A DNA stretch of 18,051 nt, from assembly GCA_027317105.1 (NCBI GenBank), contig DAHVFH010000159.1, positions 1 through 18,051 on the forward strand. The letters run 5' to 3'. The translations under genes were made by a program, and so were the position numbers. The notes beneath the pieces were generated by a model. It did no database searches. It was not told the origin of the DNA and saw only the letters and a program-made list of their open reading frames with translations. This document shows, piece by piece, positions 1-8,412 of the stretch. Origin of the DNA: Cytophagales bacterium (lineage in GTDB: Bacteria > Bacteroidota > Bacteroidia > Cytophagales > Cyclobacteriaceae). The first letter of the stretch is position 1; each line of letters opens with the position of its first letter.

Positions 1-190
1 GTTTCAAACGGATGGCGGTACTCATGTCACCGTTACCCATGTTGGTCTTAGCGAAATCACCGTAGATGGCAACCATCCGCTGGCAGGTGTAGAATTAAAC
101 TTCGATGTGGAAGTGCTGAGCATTCGTGAAGCCACCGAAGAGGAGTTGGCGCACGGCCATGTGCATGGACCGGGTGGTCATCATCATTAG
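1..190 (+). CDS. slyD: SlyD-like FKBP-type peptidyl-prolyl cis-trans isomerase (C-terminal part only)
   Basis: The reading frame is open from base 2 to a TAG at 188-190, and the gene begins outside the window. The 62 visible residues contain the SlyD hallmark VDGNHPLAGVELNFDVEVLS, then REATEEELAHGHVHG and a short histidine-rich tail ending in HHH. SlyD proteins catalyse proline isomerisation during protein folding in the cytoplasm. The histidine-rich tail of the family binds nickel and other metals; here it is short, with six histidines in the last 12 residues. The gene runs toward the C25 peptidase gene on the other strand. The family call is secure from the tail, but the catalytic FKBP core and insert-in-flap domain are out of view. 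Confidence 0.9.
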   Translation, partial: FQTDGGTHVTVTHVGLSEITVDGNHPLAGVELNFDVEVLSIREATEEELAHGHVHGPGGHHH

Positions 191-206
191 CCATTTCAAA
201 AAAAAA

Positions 207-279
207 TGTCCTTTCAAAGCAAGGAACGACCTTAATTCAAATTCAGAATTGGGATTGCTTCGCTTCGTTTGAAATGACA
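207..279. repeat. REP-like imperfect inverted repeat in a convergent gap
   Basis: Arm 207-218 (TGTCCTTTCAAA) and arm 268-279 (TTTGAAATGACA) are reverse complements at 11 of 12 positions, with 49 bases between them. A second, overlapping pairing is CATTTCAA (192-199) with TTGAAATG (269-276). The inner part contains GGATTGCTTCGCTTCG, which resembles dispersed intergenic palindromes seen in many bacterial genomes. It fills most of the 135-bp gap between slyD and the C25 peptidase gene, which converge here, so it could also help end transcription. Only one copy lies in the window, so the repeat-family call is inference. Confidence 0.4.
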
Positions 280-325
280 ATACTATTTTGAACGGTTCTG
301 ATTTTTGATAGCATAAAAACCTGAT

Positions 326-3300
326 TTATTTGACGGATAACAGCTTCCCACTTTGGGTAGCGGTTTTGCCATTGACCGTTAGCGAGAGTCTATAAATGTA
401 CATACCGTCCCCTAATCCCTCATTGGAAGAACTCCAGGGTAAAATATTCGTGCCGATAATAAAATTAGTAATCGAATTCATTCCAAACTGTTGAAGGGGT
501 CTTCCGTCAACCGCATAGATCTGTAGCGAAAAATTATCAGGCAATATATTTCCGGAAAGCACAAAACTAAAATTAAATATGTCCGAAGAGGGATTCGGGT
601 ACACAGATTGCAATTGCAAAGTAGTTTCATTTTGAACACGGAAGGAGATCGCGTAGGGCTGAAGTCCACTGGAATTACCGCTTGCATCCGTGCCATTGAT
701 TTGAAGGAGGTAGTTGCCTTGGGGCAAATTAGCCGGATGAAAAATAGTGGTGAAATCTGCACTTGCTGTCTCTTGCTTCCATTTTACATCCGACCGACTA
801 AAACTTATCCGCTTGAAAGGACAGGGAGCCGTGTCGCAAGGAAAGCTTAAAAACATATTCAAATGAGTGGTGTCGGTAATCATCAAGAATGGGTTGTCGT
901 CTTGAAGTTTCACTTGTATGATTGGGCTTGGTGAAACGAAATCTCCGTTTTGTAAGTAGCGACCATCCACCGTTACATCTAATGTTGGATTAGAAAGATC
1001 AGGGATTACCTCTAGATATACCGATTGGTCAAGGACATTGTTGTCGTAATACTGTTCCGGTTGAATTTTCGGATTGACATAAACATTAATGTTATTGAGG
1101 CCGGCTTTTCCTTTCGTGTTTACGGTGAGCGAAAAGGTTGTGGTGTCGCCAGGAGCGGGAGCTTTGATTTTGAACGTGCTGGTGTCTTTAATCGCCTTTG
1201 CGCTGTTTACGATTTCAGTATTTACCTGAAGGGAATCCGTAAAGGATTGGGAAGAGATATTGGTAAAACCATATTGGCCCAAAAATGGCTGCCCTTCTTG
1301 AACGGTTTGCGTTGCTGTTGGTCCTTGATAAAATAGTAAGCCATCGGCTACCGATTCATAAAAAACAAACCATTTTTTAAGCTGGACAGCGGTGAGGTTC
1401 ACGGTGTCCTGCATGTTGAGTTGCACTTTCAATTGTGGATAAAGGATGGGGTTAACAAAAGACAAATCCAGATTGGTGGCAGTTATGTTCGATTGGAGCA
1501 ACATTTCTTTTCCGGTTAGCGTTACCCCGTAAATTGAGTAGCTCACCTGATCCACGGCTTCAATATTAGTTGCCTGGTGAACGAAGTTTATCCATTTTTT
1601 TGCTGGGCCGATCGCAAGGGATTTTACTTTTCCAGAGGAATTCCGTCCGGTCATGGTTGCCTTTACCGTTACGTCTTGCGAAGTAACAGGCGTTGCCTGA
1701 GGCAAATAGAATTTGGCGCTTCCGGGCGAGGTGCCTTTTTTTGCAAAGATCACAACAGGCTCTCCATCTTGCACCGAAGTGATTTGTGTATTGCTGATAC
1801 CAAGTTTATTGAGTTTACTCAACACGTTGGCTGACCAGGAAGAAATTACTGGATTGCCGACCGTGAAAAGAATAACCGAATCACCCGAGCTGACATTGTC
1901 TACGTATTGTAAAATATCGTTTCCTTGACCCGTTTCGATGTCAGTGGATTGAAAGCTATTAATAACGGATGGCTGCAGCCCGCAACCGCGCGGATCATTT
2001 CCGTAGATGCTTATTCCTGGGTAGGGAGTGCCGGTTGTCTTATTGAAGGCGACAAGATTTATCGTGTTGTTCAGGCAGGGTACTTGCACACTGACGTCAT
2101 ATTCAGTGCCGTTCACTTGCATGGAAGCGGCAGTATAAGGTGACACGCTGTTGGCGCCAATCGATTTCACTTCAACAGGTAAAATCGTTTGCAAGTAAGT
2201 CAGCTTTTTATTGGAAGTATTAAAATCCAACCCCGTGAGTGAATTGGATTCCATTTGCTGGATTTTCGTTTGCGCCCATCCTTGTGGACTGTTGTTGATA
2301 TAAATAAAAGAAGACACTGACCAGTTGGTACTATCACTTGCACTTTGGCTTACCGGTTTAGTGCGCCAGTAGTAAACGACAGAATCACTGGGAAGTAAAT
2401 TGACATTGAGTTTGGCTAAGACTTTCCCAGAAACAGTTTGGTTGATGGCGAATCCACTATTGAATGTATTGGTCGTATCAAATTGAGCCAGAAAGTTTCG
2501 TTGCGCTCCCATGAGGTTAGCATCCTGAAAAAGCAAATTCAAGGTTGAGGTGCTAACGATCCCAAAATTAGTTGGGTAGAGATTAATCGTTCCGTTGGAG
2601 GGAATGAAAGTGGAGAGTGTGGCGGTGTTATTGGTTTTTGATATTTCTTTGATGGCATTCAACGGATCGATTATTACGGTGAAGAGATTGTTTCCTGATC
2701 CATTGACAACTGGATCTTTGTATAGCGTGAACGATAGTGTGTCAAGATAAATTACGGAAGGGAAAATGGTGTCGTAGATTTTTGTACTGTTGTCGCTGAA
2801 GGTTCGGATCACTCGCACTTTAATGGGGGTAGTACTGGTGGCCCCTAAATTTTTGACGATGATTTTTATGGCGAAAGAATCGCTCAAGGAGGTGACTGGT
2901 TTGCCATCAAGCGAAGCTAGCGAAAGCGAGCCGTTGTCCACCGAATAATCGGGTAGTGCCGTTCCGAATAGTTTTAGAGCGGGGTCACCCGCCAATACCA
3001 TTTGCTGCACCTGCGTAATGCCGGTAATGCCAGCCCCGTAATTATTTAAATAACGATTACCCACCTCCTTTTGAATATCACCAATTCCCTTTTTGATAAA
3101 TACGGAATCACCGAATCCCACTTGATAGAAAAGTGAGGAGTATTGTTGCAGTTCGTTAGAGTACCCAAAAGAAGTGCCTGCTAAGAAATTGCGCGATCCG
3201 AGGTTGGCCGCCAGCATCCAATTTTCACCAAAGGTAACTTTGTTAGCAAAAATGGTCCCTGCGTTGCATCCGTTGATCAGAAAGACCGGGTACTTGCCCG

Positions 3301-5275
3301 CATTGCTGTACCCCAACGTTGGATCGGTTACGTTGCCAATATCAATGTCGATAGTACTCGAGGATGAATGGCCAAAAAACGTAACGAGGTTCACCCCTTG
3401 ATTCACGATTGGGGCAACGTTAATTTGTTCAACGCCTACATTTACCTTTGCTTCTGTGGTCACGTGGCCACCCAAGTAAGGTCCTTTTGCAATTTGTGCG
3501 AAACCGTCTACGTATTGGCGAAATAACGTTAGCTCTGAAGCATCCGTGCTTGAACTTCCACCACCACTTAAATGCAGTAATTGTTTTGCCCAAGGTTGCA
3601 AGGGTTGAGATTCTATCTCTATCACTTTGTTTAAATAACCAGCAACTTGAGAGGATGTAGTTGCAGTGAGCCGCCCTGTGGGAACTCCGGGTTGGTAGGT
3701 CGTTCCATAAAGCCCCGCCGTATAAGCAATATCACCACCTGGGTAACCGGCAGAAGGGACGAGATCCCGAAGCTCACTAGATGGAACAGGTAAACGCTGA
3801 TAGCCAGAATAAAAAATGTCACGTCCCCTACCAATCAAAAATAAATACTTTATATTTCCTTGAGCCGTCATGAATTGCATAAAACTGTAGATGGCTAAAG
3901 GCGAAACCTCTCCGTAGTTGAACTGGTTATAGAGTTGATCGATATTGACAGTAAGCGTATCATATCCTCCTCCAGTAGTCGAAGCCCGGTACGCGGCATA
4001 GGCTTGAACTGGATTTCCGTAGCCACCAGCAGGTGAAGTTAAAACCTTGTTAGTAATAATTAAAAAATTTGAAGGATATGAAGTCAATGATCGGAATGAA
4101 ACAGGGAACACGGAAGGAATAATGTATTTGGCCGAAGCAAAAAGAGATTTGGCTGTGGACGTGCCTGGAACAATAGTAGTAAGCGTGCTGCCAGAAGGCA
4201 CAAGACCGATTTGCGTTACACTTTGCAAGTTGGTAATATCCCATAGTCTCAAACCAGAAACAGGATTGTTGATGACTACATAAGATTGGCCAATTGGGTT
4301 GACCGCTAGTTGAAATGCCTTATTTTGAAGGCCACTAAAATTGAAACTTTGCGGAAAATTTACCTTTATGTAAGAAATGCTTCCTTGGTACCGATTGGTA
4401 GTGGCATCGCTGAGGGCAACGAGGCGCACGTCCATCTTTCCGTCCGTGCCTATATCACTCCAGTTTAGATTCCAGTCAAAAACCTGAGATGCAAATCCCG
4501 TAATAGTCACTTGTGGCAGCGCCCGCAATGACGCTGCATTTGGCCCTACATAAATCTGGAGCTGGTGGGTTGGGTAGTCCCTGCCCACCAAAAGTACCTC
4601 AAGTGTGGGGGTTCCAGCTGCTGAAACACCGTTGTACAGTGAATCCACGATGTAGTCAATAGATTGGCTTTGTTGAATTGGTGTTCCTGTCCAGCCTTCC
4701 CCTTGATCGAAGTAAGTAGATTCGGTAAGGCTGTTGTATGTATAGCCTCCACTATAAGAATTGTGGTTGATAAAGAGCCGTTGAGCGGTCTGATAGCTTT
4801 CGGCCGGCAAATTATTGGTGTTAACAAACTGCACAGAATCCATGCGAATGCCTCGCGTAGCTAATGAATTGAAAGTGAGAAAATAGGCAGCGGTGTCGGA
4901 ATATAAATTGTAATATTTGTGCGGCTGGTTGGAGGAAGGCCGGTATAAAAGGCTGTCTAGCGCCCCATCATTTTTCTGGCCATAGAATTCGATATAATCG
5001 GTGGCATTAAAGACCCCGTCTTTTTGTCCCCGCACATAAATGGATTGCTCTTGGCCTCGATGAAATAATTGGATAAAACGAGGGTCAACTGAATTTACAG
5101 GAAAACCTGCTGCCTGAAGGTTCGCATAAGTAAGCCGATAAATGCCATTTTGTGCAACAGGTATCTTAAAATATTGCTGTGTAAAGTTGATCCAGCTATT
5201 TGTGAATTGAGCAACAACCGAGAGGGGCCCAATCACGAACATTAAAATAACTTTGAACCTTGCCCTACCCATCAT
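326..5275 (-). CDS. porU2: Secreted C25 (gingipain/PorU-like) cysteine peptidase with T9SS sorting domain, PorU2-like
   Basis: The 1649-residue protein has a signal peptide (residues 1-22, cut likely after VVA). The N-terminal module (about 30-135) is PorU-like, with IQLFHRGQE and YIEFYGQ. The C25 peptidase core spans about 400-770: the catalytic histidine fits H636 in VTFFGHSSSS, the catalytic cysteine C670 in FLINGCNAG, and the core closes with LAGDPALKLFG. CARDB-like beta domains follow (about 777-890 and 1325-1420). A region at about 1072-1190 resembles the ILEI/FAM3 domain. Residues about 1552-1649 form a type A T9SS sorting domain (YPNPSSDIF, later DGMYIYRL and SGKLL). Gingipains and PorU, the T9SS sortase, belong to C25. 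PorU removes sorting signals and attaches cargo at the cell surface. Length and architecture fit the group annotated as putative sortase PorU2, but a plain surface protease is equally possible. No other T9SS gene is nearby. It has its own promoter. Confidence 0.85.
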   Translation of the reverse strand: MMGRARFKVILMFVIGPLSVVAQFTNSWINFTQQYFKIPVAQNGIYRLTYANLQAAGFPVNSVDPRFIQLFHRGQEQSIYVRGQKDGVFNATDYIEFYGQKNDGALDSLLYRPSSNQPHKYYNLYSDTAAYFLTFNSLATRGIRMDSVQFVNTNNLPAESYQTAQRLFINHNSYSGGYTYNSLTESTYFDQGEGWTGTPIQQSQSIDYIVDSLYNGVSAAGTPTLEVLLVGRDYPTHQLQIYVGPNAASLRALPQVTITGFASQVFDWNLNWSDIGTDGKMDVRLVALSDATTNRYQGSISYIKVNFPQSFNFSGLQNKAFQLAVNPIGQSYVVINNPVSGLRLWDITNLQSVTQIGLVPSGSTLTTIVPGTSTAKSLFASAKYIIPSVFPVSFRSLTSYPSNFLIITNKVLTSPAGGYGNPVQAYAAYRASTTGGGYDTLTVNIDQLYNQFNYGEVSPLAIYSFMQFMTAQGNIKYLFLIGRGRDIFYSGYQRLPVPSSELRDLVPSAGYPGGDIAYTAGLYGTTYQPGVPTGRLTATTSSQVAGYLNKVIEIESQPLQPWAKQLLHLSGGGSSSTDASELTLFRQYVDGFAQIAKGPYLGGHVTTEAKVNVGVEQINVAPIVNQGVNLVTFFGHSSSSTIDIDIGNVTDPTLGYSNAGKYPVFLINGCNAGTIFANKVTFGENWMLAANLGSRNFLAGTSFGYSNELQQYSSLFYQVGFGDSVFIKKGIGDIQKEVGNRYLNNYGAGITGITQVQQMVLAGDPALKLFGTALPDYSVDNGSLSLASLDGKPVTSLSDSFAIKIIVKNLGATSTTPIKVRVIRTFSDNSTKIYDTIFPSVIYLDTLSFTLYKDPVVNGSGNNLFTVIIDPLNAIKEISKTNNTATLSTFIPSNGTINLYPTNFGIVSTSTLNLLFQDANLMGAQRNFLAQFDTTNTFNSGFAINQTVSGKVLAKLNVNLLPSDSVVYYWRTKPVSQSASDSTNWSVSSFIYINNSPQGWAQTKIQQMESNSLTGLDFNTSNKKLTYLQTILPVEVKSIGANSVSPYTAASMQVNGTEYDVSVQVPCLNNTINLVAFNKTTGTPYPGISIYGNDPRGCGLQPSVINSFQSTDIETGQGNDILQYVDNVSSGDSVILFTVGNPVISSWSANVLSKLNKLGISNTQITSVQDGEPVVIFAKKGTSPGSAKFYLPQATPVTSQDVTVKATMTGRNSSGKVKSLAIGPAKKWINFVHQATNIEAVDQVSYSIYGVTLTGKEMLLQSNITATNLDLSFVNPILYPQLKVQLNMQDTVNLTAVQLKKWFVFYESVADGLLFYQGPTATQTVQEGQPFLGQYGFTNISSQSFTDSLQVNTEIVNSAKAIKDTSTFKIKAPAPGDTTTFSLTVNTKGKAGLNNINVYVNPKIQPEQYYDNNVLDQSVYLEVIPDLSNPTLDVTVDGRYLQNGDFVSPSPIIQVKLQDDNPFLMITDTTHLNMFLSFPCDTAPCPFKRISFSRSDVKWKQETASADFTTIFHPANLPQGNYLLQINGTDASGNSSGLQPYAISFRVQNETTLQLQSVYPNPSSDIFNFSFVLSGNILPDNFSLQIYAVDGRPLQQFGMNSITNFIIGTNILPWSSSNEGLGDGMYIYRLSLTVNGKTATQSGKLLSVK

Positions 5276-5298
5276 GTTTTCAAGATAAATACGATTGG

Positions 5299-5306
5299 CA
5301 AAGATA
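5299..5306 (-). promoter_or_regulatory. Bacteroidota -7 element of the C25 peptidase gene
   Basis: On the minus strand this reads TATCTTTG followed by C, a perfect match to the TAnnTTTG consensus of the Bacteroidota housekeeping sigma factor. It lies 23 bases upstream of the ATG at 5275, giving an expected leader of roughly 15-20 bases. No good TTG element is seen at the usual -33 distance. It suggests that the peptidase gene is transcribed separately from lspA, which ends 43 bp upstream. Confidence 0.55.
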
Positions 5307-5318
5307 GGGTAACTCGAA

Positions 5319-5849
5319 TTATTTTAAGCGATCAAAAAGACTTCCACTGGACAAATCTCCTTCCTTTTTTTTTGTGGCCAATTCGATTAAGAAAAGAATC
5401 ATTCCGGTGGTGATGGATACATCCGCTAGGTTAAAAATCCCCGTTTGAACATGGCCGAGATCGATATGTAAGAAATCGGTTACTGACCCGTGAAGGAGGC
5501 GATCGTACATATTCCCTATGCCTCCGCCTATAGTAAAGCAAAGAGCAAATAAAGTATTTCTTGATAGGCTATTTTTTGTGAATAAAAAATAAAGTCCGTA
5601 AGCCAAGGCCAATGAAGGCAAAATGGACAAAAGAAAAAACTTTAAAGCAGGAGGAAGCGAATCACCAATACTCAAAAAAGCACCTTCGTTCTCGATCTTG
5701 GTCAACTTGAAATAGGAATGGATCAAGCTGATTTGCTGATTGTATTCAACCTGCTGTCGCACGATGGATTTTGAAATCTGATCGCAGCCAATAGTTAATG
5801 CCAATAGCGTGAAAATGAGGATCAGGTTTATCGTTTTTTGAACTTTCAC
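5319..5849 (-). CDS. lspA: Lipoprotein signal peptidase (signal peptidase II)
   Basis: This inner-membrane aspartyl protease removes signal peptides from prolipoproteins after lipidation. The 176 residues carry all the family boxes: DQISK (23-27), ENEGAFLS (53-60, the Bacteroidota form of the NxGA box), GNMYDRLLHGSVTDF (112-126) and NLADVSI (140-146). The catalytic pair is D125 and D143. Four hydrophobic segments are expected (about 7-21, 69-90, 97-113 and 135-157). The start is a GTG at 5849; later starts would cut into the first membrane segment. The gene begins 1 base after the HNH stop codon, so the two are almost surely co-transcribed and perhaps translationally coupled. Confidence 0.95.
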   Translation of the reverse strand: MKVQKTINLILIFTLLALTIGCDQISKSIVRQQVEYNQQISLIHSYFKLTKIENEGAFLSIGDSLPPALKFFLLSILPSLALAYGLYFLFTKNSLSRNTLFALCFTIGGGIGNMYDRLLHGSVTDFLHIDLGHVQTGIFNLADVSITTGMILFLIELATKKKEGDLSSGSLFDRLK

Positions 5850-5850
5850 T

Positions 5851-6357
5851 TTATGCCGATTTAGCCTCTAAAAAATCATCCCATTCGTTATGATTTGACC
5901 CTGTAATGTCGCGAAGGAAAAGGGCATAACTTGGTTTAAAAGGTTTTCTTTTTAGCTGCATGCCTGCCTCTTCCGGGGTATAGTTCCCTTTTTTAGCATT
6001 ACATTTTTTACAGGCCGTAACCAGATTTTGCCATGAATGGGCACCTCCTCTTGAACTGGGAATAACATGATCCAAGGTGAGGTCTCGCCTTGTGCCACAA
6101 TATTGACATTCTGAATTATCTCTCTTGAAAACATTCTGCCGGGTCAACGTAACCCCTTTATAGGGAGCATGCACGTACCGATTTAGTCGGATTACGGAAG
6201 GCATGGCATAGGAATGCGAAACGGTTCTTATTTTATGCCCATTAGAAGATCGTACCATTTCACTTTTGTTTAAGTAGACCAAAACAAAGGCTCGCTCCAC
6301 TGAACAAACCATCAGCGGGCTAAAGTCCTGGTTAAGTACTAAAACACGAGAATTCAC
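5851..6357 (-). CDS. HNH endonuclease
   Basis: The 168-residue protein begins with VLVLNQDFSPL and VCSVERAFVLVYLNK, the usual N-terminus of a small HNH family widespread in Bacteroidota and other bacteria. The nuclease core is at about 84-122: C84-x2-C87, then TLDHVIPSSRGG with D96 and H97, N111 in SWQNLVTACKKCN, C116-x2-C119, and N120 in NAKKG. The two CxxC pairs should hold a structural zinc, and the His-Asn-His/Asn set binds the catalytic metal. The substrate of this chromosomal family is not known from the sequence, and no restriction or toxin partner is adjacent. The start is a GTG at 6357, 56 bp after the NlpC/P60 gene. No ATG lies in frame close upstream. Confidence 0.9.
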   Translation of the reverse strand: MNSRVLVLNQDFSPLMVCSVERAFVLVYLNKSEMVRSSNGHKIRTVSHSYAMPSVIRLNRYVHAPYKGVTLTRQNVFKRDNSECQYCGTRRDLTLDHVIPSSRGGAHSWQNLVTACKKCNAKKGNYTPEEAGMQLKRKPFKPSYALFLRDITGSNHNEWDDFLEAKSA

Positions 6358-6413
6358 GATGGTAAGATAAAACCAATCTTTGGCTTTAGCAATGGGGCAG
6401 AATTCTAACTTCC

Positions 6414-7199
6414 CTACGGTAACAGACGTCTGATCTTTGCCAGCGTATGCGAATAGACTTTAGTTTCTGGGTTTAGAATGCCCTCTTCATTGATATAATC
6501 AATCTTTACCTGTCCAAATGCATGAATGACCTTATCATCACCGAGAATTATGCCAGTGTGGACGAGGTTATTGTTTTGATCTTTAAAAAAAGCAATGTCA
6601 CCAACGTTGGCAGAAAAAATATCGCTTACTTTTTTGCCCGATTCGGCCTGATGCTGCAAATCCCATGGAAGTGGATAACCTGAAATTTTAAAAACCATTT
6701 GGACCAAACCATTCGCGCAAATCCCGAAAGGATTTTTACCTCCTTCGATTTCTGGCGCATTGAGGTATTTTAAAGCCACGGATTTTAGAAATTCGGCTTC
6801 CCTTTTTTGGCTGATCGATTTCGATTCACCATTGAAGGCAAGCTGCTGATCCATCTTAAAGAGCTCGGACGAAGAAATCGGTACAATACTTCCAATCAAA
6901 ATAGATAAGGGATTCTTCTTATAGAGAATGCTGGCCACCACATCGGTAGTGATTTTAAAATCAGCTTGAATGATGTGCTCGAAATATTCCAGCGCAATGG
7001 AGTGGTGGTGATTCCGATTGATCCATCCCTCTACTTTATCAAAGTTGATTTTTATACGAAGCCACAAATTGTCATGGCTTCGGTCGATCACCTCATAGGC
7101 TTCTCCAAATAGGAGTTGACCGACTTGGCGGGAATTCGCAGGTTCATAGAGTAGTGGAACCAAGGACAGTCGGCAAACTCCGAAATCTTGCTCCATCAT
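6414..7199 (-). CDS. NlpC/P60 (C40) family protein with N-terminal SH3-like domain, apparently lacking the catalytic cysteine
   Basis: The 261 residues have an SH3-like N-terminal half (about 8-65, with SLVPLLYEP, LLFGEAYEV and VEGWINRNH) and a C-terminal NlpC/P60 domain (about 140-261). Family members cut D-gamma-Glu to diamino-acid bonds in peptidoglycan stem peptides, using a Cys-His-polar triad. The usual box is GIDCSG; here it is GICANG (159-164). The catalytic cysteine position holds A162, the preceding Asp is replaced by C161, and the usual YLWGG before the box reads IEGGK. The second triad residue is kept (H214 in LVHTGI), as is the third (H226 in IHAFG), together with GDIAFF (200-205). 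No signal peptide is seen. Its first ATG overlaps the smpB stop by one base (TAATG), so the genes are coupled. The fold call is firm. Loss of activity is inferred from the missing cysteine. Confidence 0.88.
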   Translation of the reverse strand: MMEQDFGVCRLSLVPLLYEPANSRQVGQLLFGEAYEVIDRSHDNLWLRIKINFDKVEGWINRNHHHSIALEYFEHIIQADFKITTDVVASILYKKNPLSILIGSIVPISSSELFKMDQQLAFNGESKSISQKREAEFLKSVALKYLNAPEIEGGKNPFGICANGLVQMVFKISGYPLPWDLQHQAESGKKVSDIFSANVGDIAFFKDQNNNLVHTGIILGDDKVIHAFGQVKIDYINEEGILNPETKVYSHTLAKIRRLLP

Positions 7200-7660
7200 T
7201 ACTGCAATTTTATTTTACTTAATTCCCTTTTCATATCTTTTTCTTTGATGCTCTCACGTTTGTCATGTAATTTTTTTCCTCTACCGATGGCAATTTCTAA
7301 CTTCGCAAGACCTCGCTCATTAATAAATAGCCGGATGGGTAAAAGCGTTAGTCCTTTCTCTTCAACCTTGGCTTCTAATTTATCCAGTTCGGATTTTTTG
7401 AGGAGCAACTTTCGTTCACGAGCAGCCTCATGATTGTAATGCGTGCCTTGCGAATAGGCTGTAATGTTAATTCCCTTTACAAAACACTCGCTGTTGTTAA
7501 AATAGCAATAGCCATCTTGTAGATTCACTTTGCCTTCTCGTATCGACTTGATCTCGGTGCCCTTGAGCATGATTCCAGCGATAAATTTCTCAATTAGCTC
7601 ATACTTAAAGGAAGCTTGCTTATTTCGTATGTTAATATCGTTTGAGAATCGGTTTTTCAT
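7199..7660 (-). CDS. smpB: SsrA-binding protein SmpB
   Basis: SmpB binds tmRNA and brings it to stalled ribosomes for trans-translation. The 153 residues show the family's signatures in order: INIRNKQASFKYELIEKFIAGI, then GTEIKSIREGKVNLQDGYC (35-53), a central HNHEAARERKLLL-like stretch, and TLLPIRLFINERGLAKLEIAIGRGKKLHDKRE-type residues near 105-136. It ends in the basic tail that folds in the decoding centre (DMKRELSKIKLQ). Length is normal for the family. It heads the cluster smpB, NlpC/P60, HNH, lspA. Its ATG is at 7660; the upstream gap of 83 bp contains TATTTTTA on the minus strand, one base off the -7 consensus. No tmRNA gene is found in the window. Confidence 0.96.
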   Translation of the reverse strand: MKNRFSNDINIRNKQASFKYELIEKFIAGIMLKGTEIKSIREGKVNLQDGYCYFNNSECFVKGINITAYSQGTHYNHEAARERKLLLKKSELDKLEAKVEEKGLTLLPIRLFINERGLAKLEIAIGRGKKLHDKRESIKEKDMKRELSKIKLQ

Positions 7661-7743
7661 TTTTTAGGGACGTAAAAATACACAAAGAAGTGAAATGCCA
7701 TACATCCTGCTTTGCGATAAGTTATCCGTTCCAGCTACTCCGC

Positions 7744-8412
7744 TTAACCGAGATTAAATTTATCAACATAGAGTTTAATAAATGCCTTTAGCTTTTTTCT
7801 CCGGTATTGCATAACAAAGCGCGGGTGTGGAAGCGGGGTAATGTTTTCAAAGTAGCGATGCTGATCATTCAGCTTTTTAAGAAAGTCAAAATTTTTCCCC
7901 TCACCCAAGCAAAAAGAAACCTTGCGGTTCAGCCCCCAGGCGAGTTGTTGTTCCAAACATGATTTTATGAATTCTCCCAATAAGGCAGGAAGATTCTTTA
8001 GGTCGTAATAATTAAGATTTTTGTTGTGCTGGGTAAATCCCAATGGTGATACTGAGCTGATATAAAATTTATTGTAGAATTTATCGGGGCCGCCAAAGGA
8101 ATCAATCATGGTGTAAATAAAACCGGAGGACAGTTCAGGTTTTTTTTGCAAATCATTCGAAAGGCCCAAAGCTTCCAATTTAATTGGATCGGTAAATGGA
8201 ATTCCTGTGATTCCACCCCCATTTCGGCCTGGGTTTATTCCTAAAATCAGTGTGCGAGGAGAGGAGTCGTTATAATATCTTTTATAGAACTTTTCGCAAA
8301 GTGAGTAAACGTTTTTTCCCCGGTAAGGATTCATCACCCTAACCCCACTAGGTAAATTAACTTCTAGGTTCAAATTTTTTAGAAAGGGCAGGATCTGATC
8401 AGCCCATGTCAT
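7744..8412 (-). CDS. SMUG-like uracil-DNA glycosylase family protein (SMUG2/DUF4918 type)
   Basis: The 222-residue protein has the two active-site motifs of the SMUG branch of the uracil-DNA glycosylase superfamily. Motif 1 is LILGINPGRNGGGITGIPFT (56-75), in which N60 matches the catalytic Asn of SMUG1 (GMNPG). Motif 2 is LPHPRFVMQY (194-203), in which H196 sits where the intercalation-loop histidine belongs. These enzymes excise uracil or other deaminated bases from DNA as the first step of base excision repair. Both motifs suggest an active enzyme. The ATG at 8412 overlaps the end of the patatin gene by 4 bp (ATGA), so translation is probably coupled to that gene. The specific assignment to the SMUG2 group known from Pedobacter relies on recalled motif likeness. 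Confidence 0.85.
   Translation of the reverse strand: MTWADQILPFLKNLNLEVNLPSGVRVMNPYRGKNVYSLCEKFYKRYYNDSSPRTLILGINPGRNGGGITGIPFTDPIKLEALGLSNDLQKKPELSSGFIYTMIDSFGGPDKFYNKFYISSVSPLGFTQHNKNLNYYDLKNLPALLGEFIKSCLEQQLAWGLNRKVSFCLGEGKNFDFLKKLNDQHRYFENITPLPHPRFVMQYRRKKLKAFIKLYVDKFNLG

Noticed and set aside
1025..1336. A 103-codon plus-strand frame inside the C25 peptidase gene
   Set aside because: It is antisense to a clearly coding region and has no domain, promoter or start context of its own; long genes of this composition produce such shadows.
5851..6357. HNH endonuclease considered as part of a defence or toxin-antitoxin system
   Set aside because: It belongs to a small chromosomal HNH type and is packed between lspA and a cell-wall-type gene; there is no methylase, ATPase, antitoxin or other defence partner.
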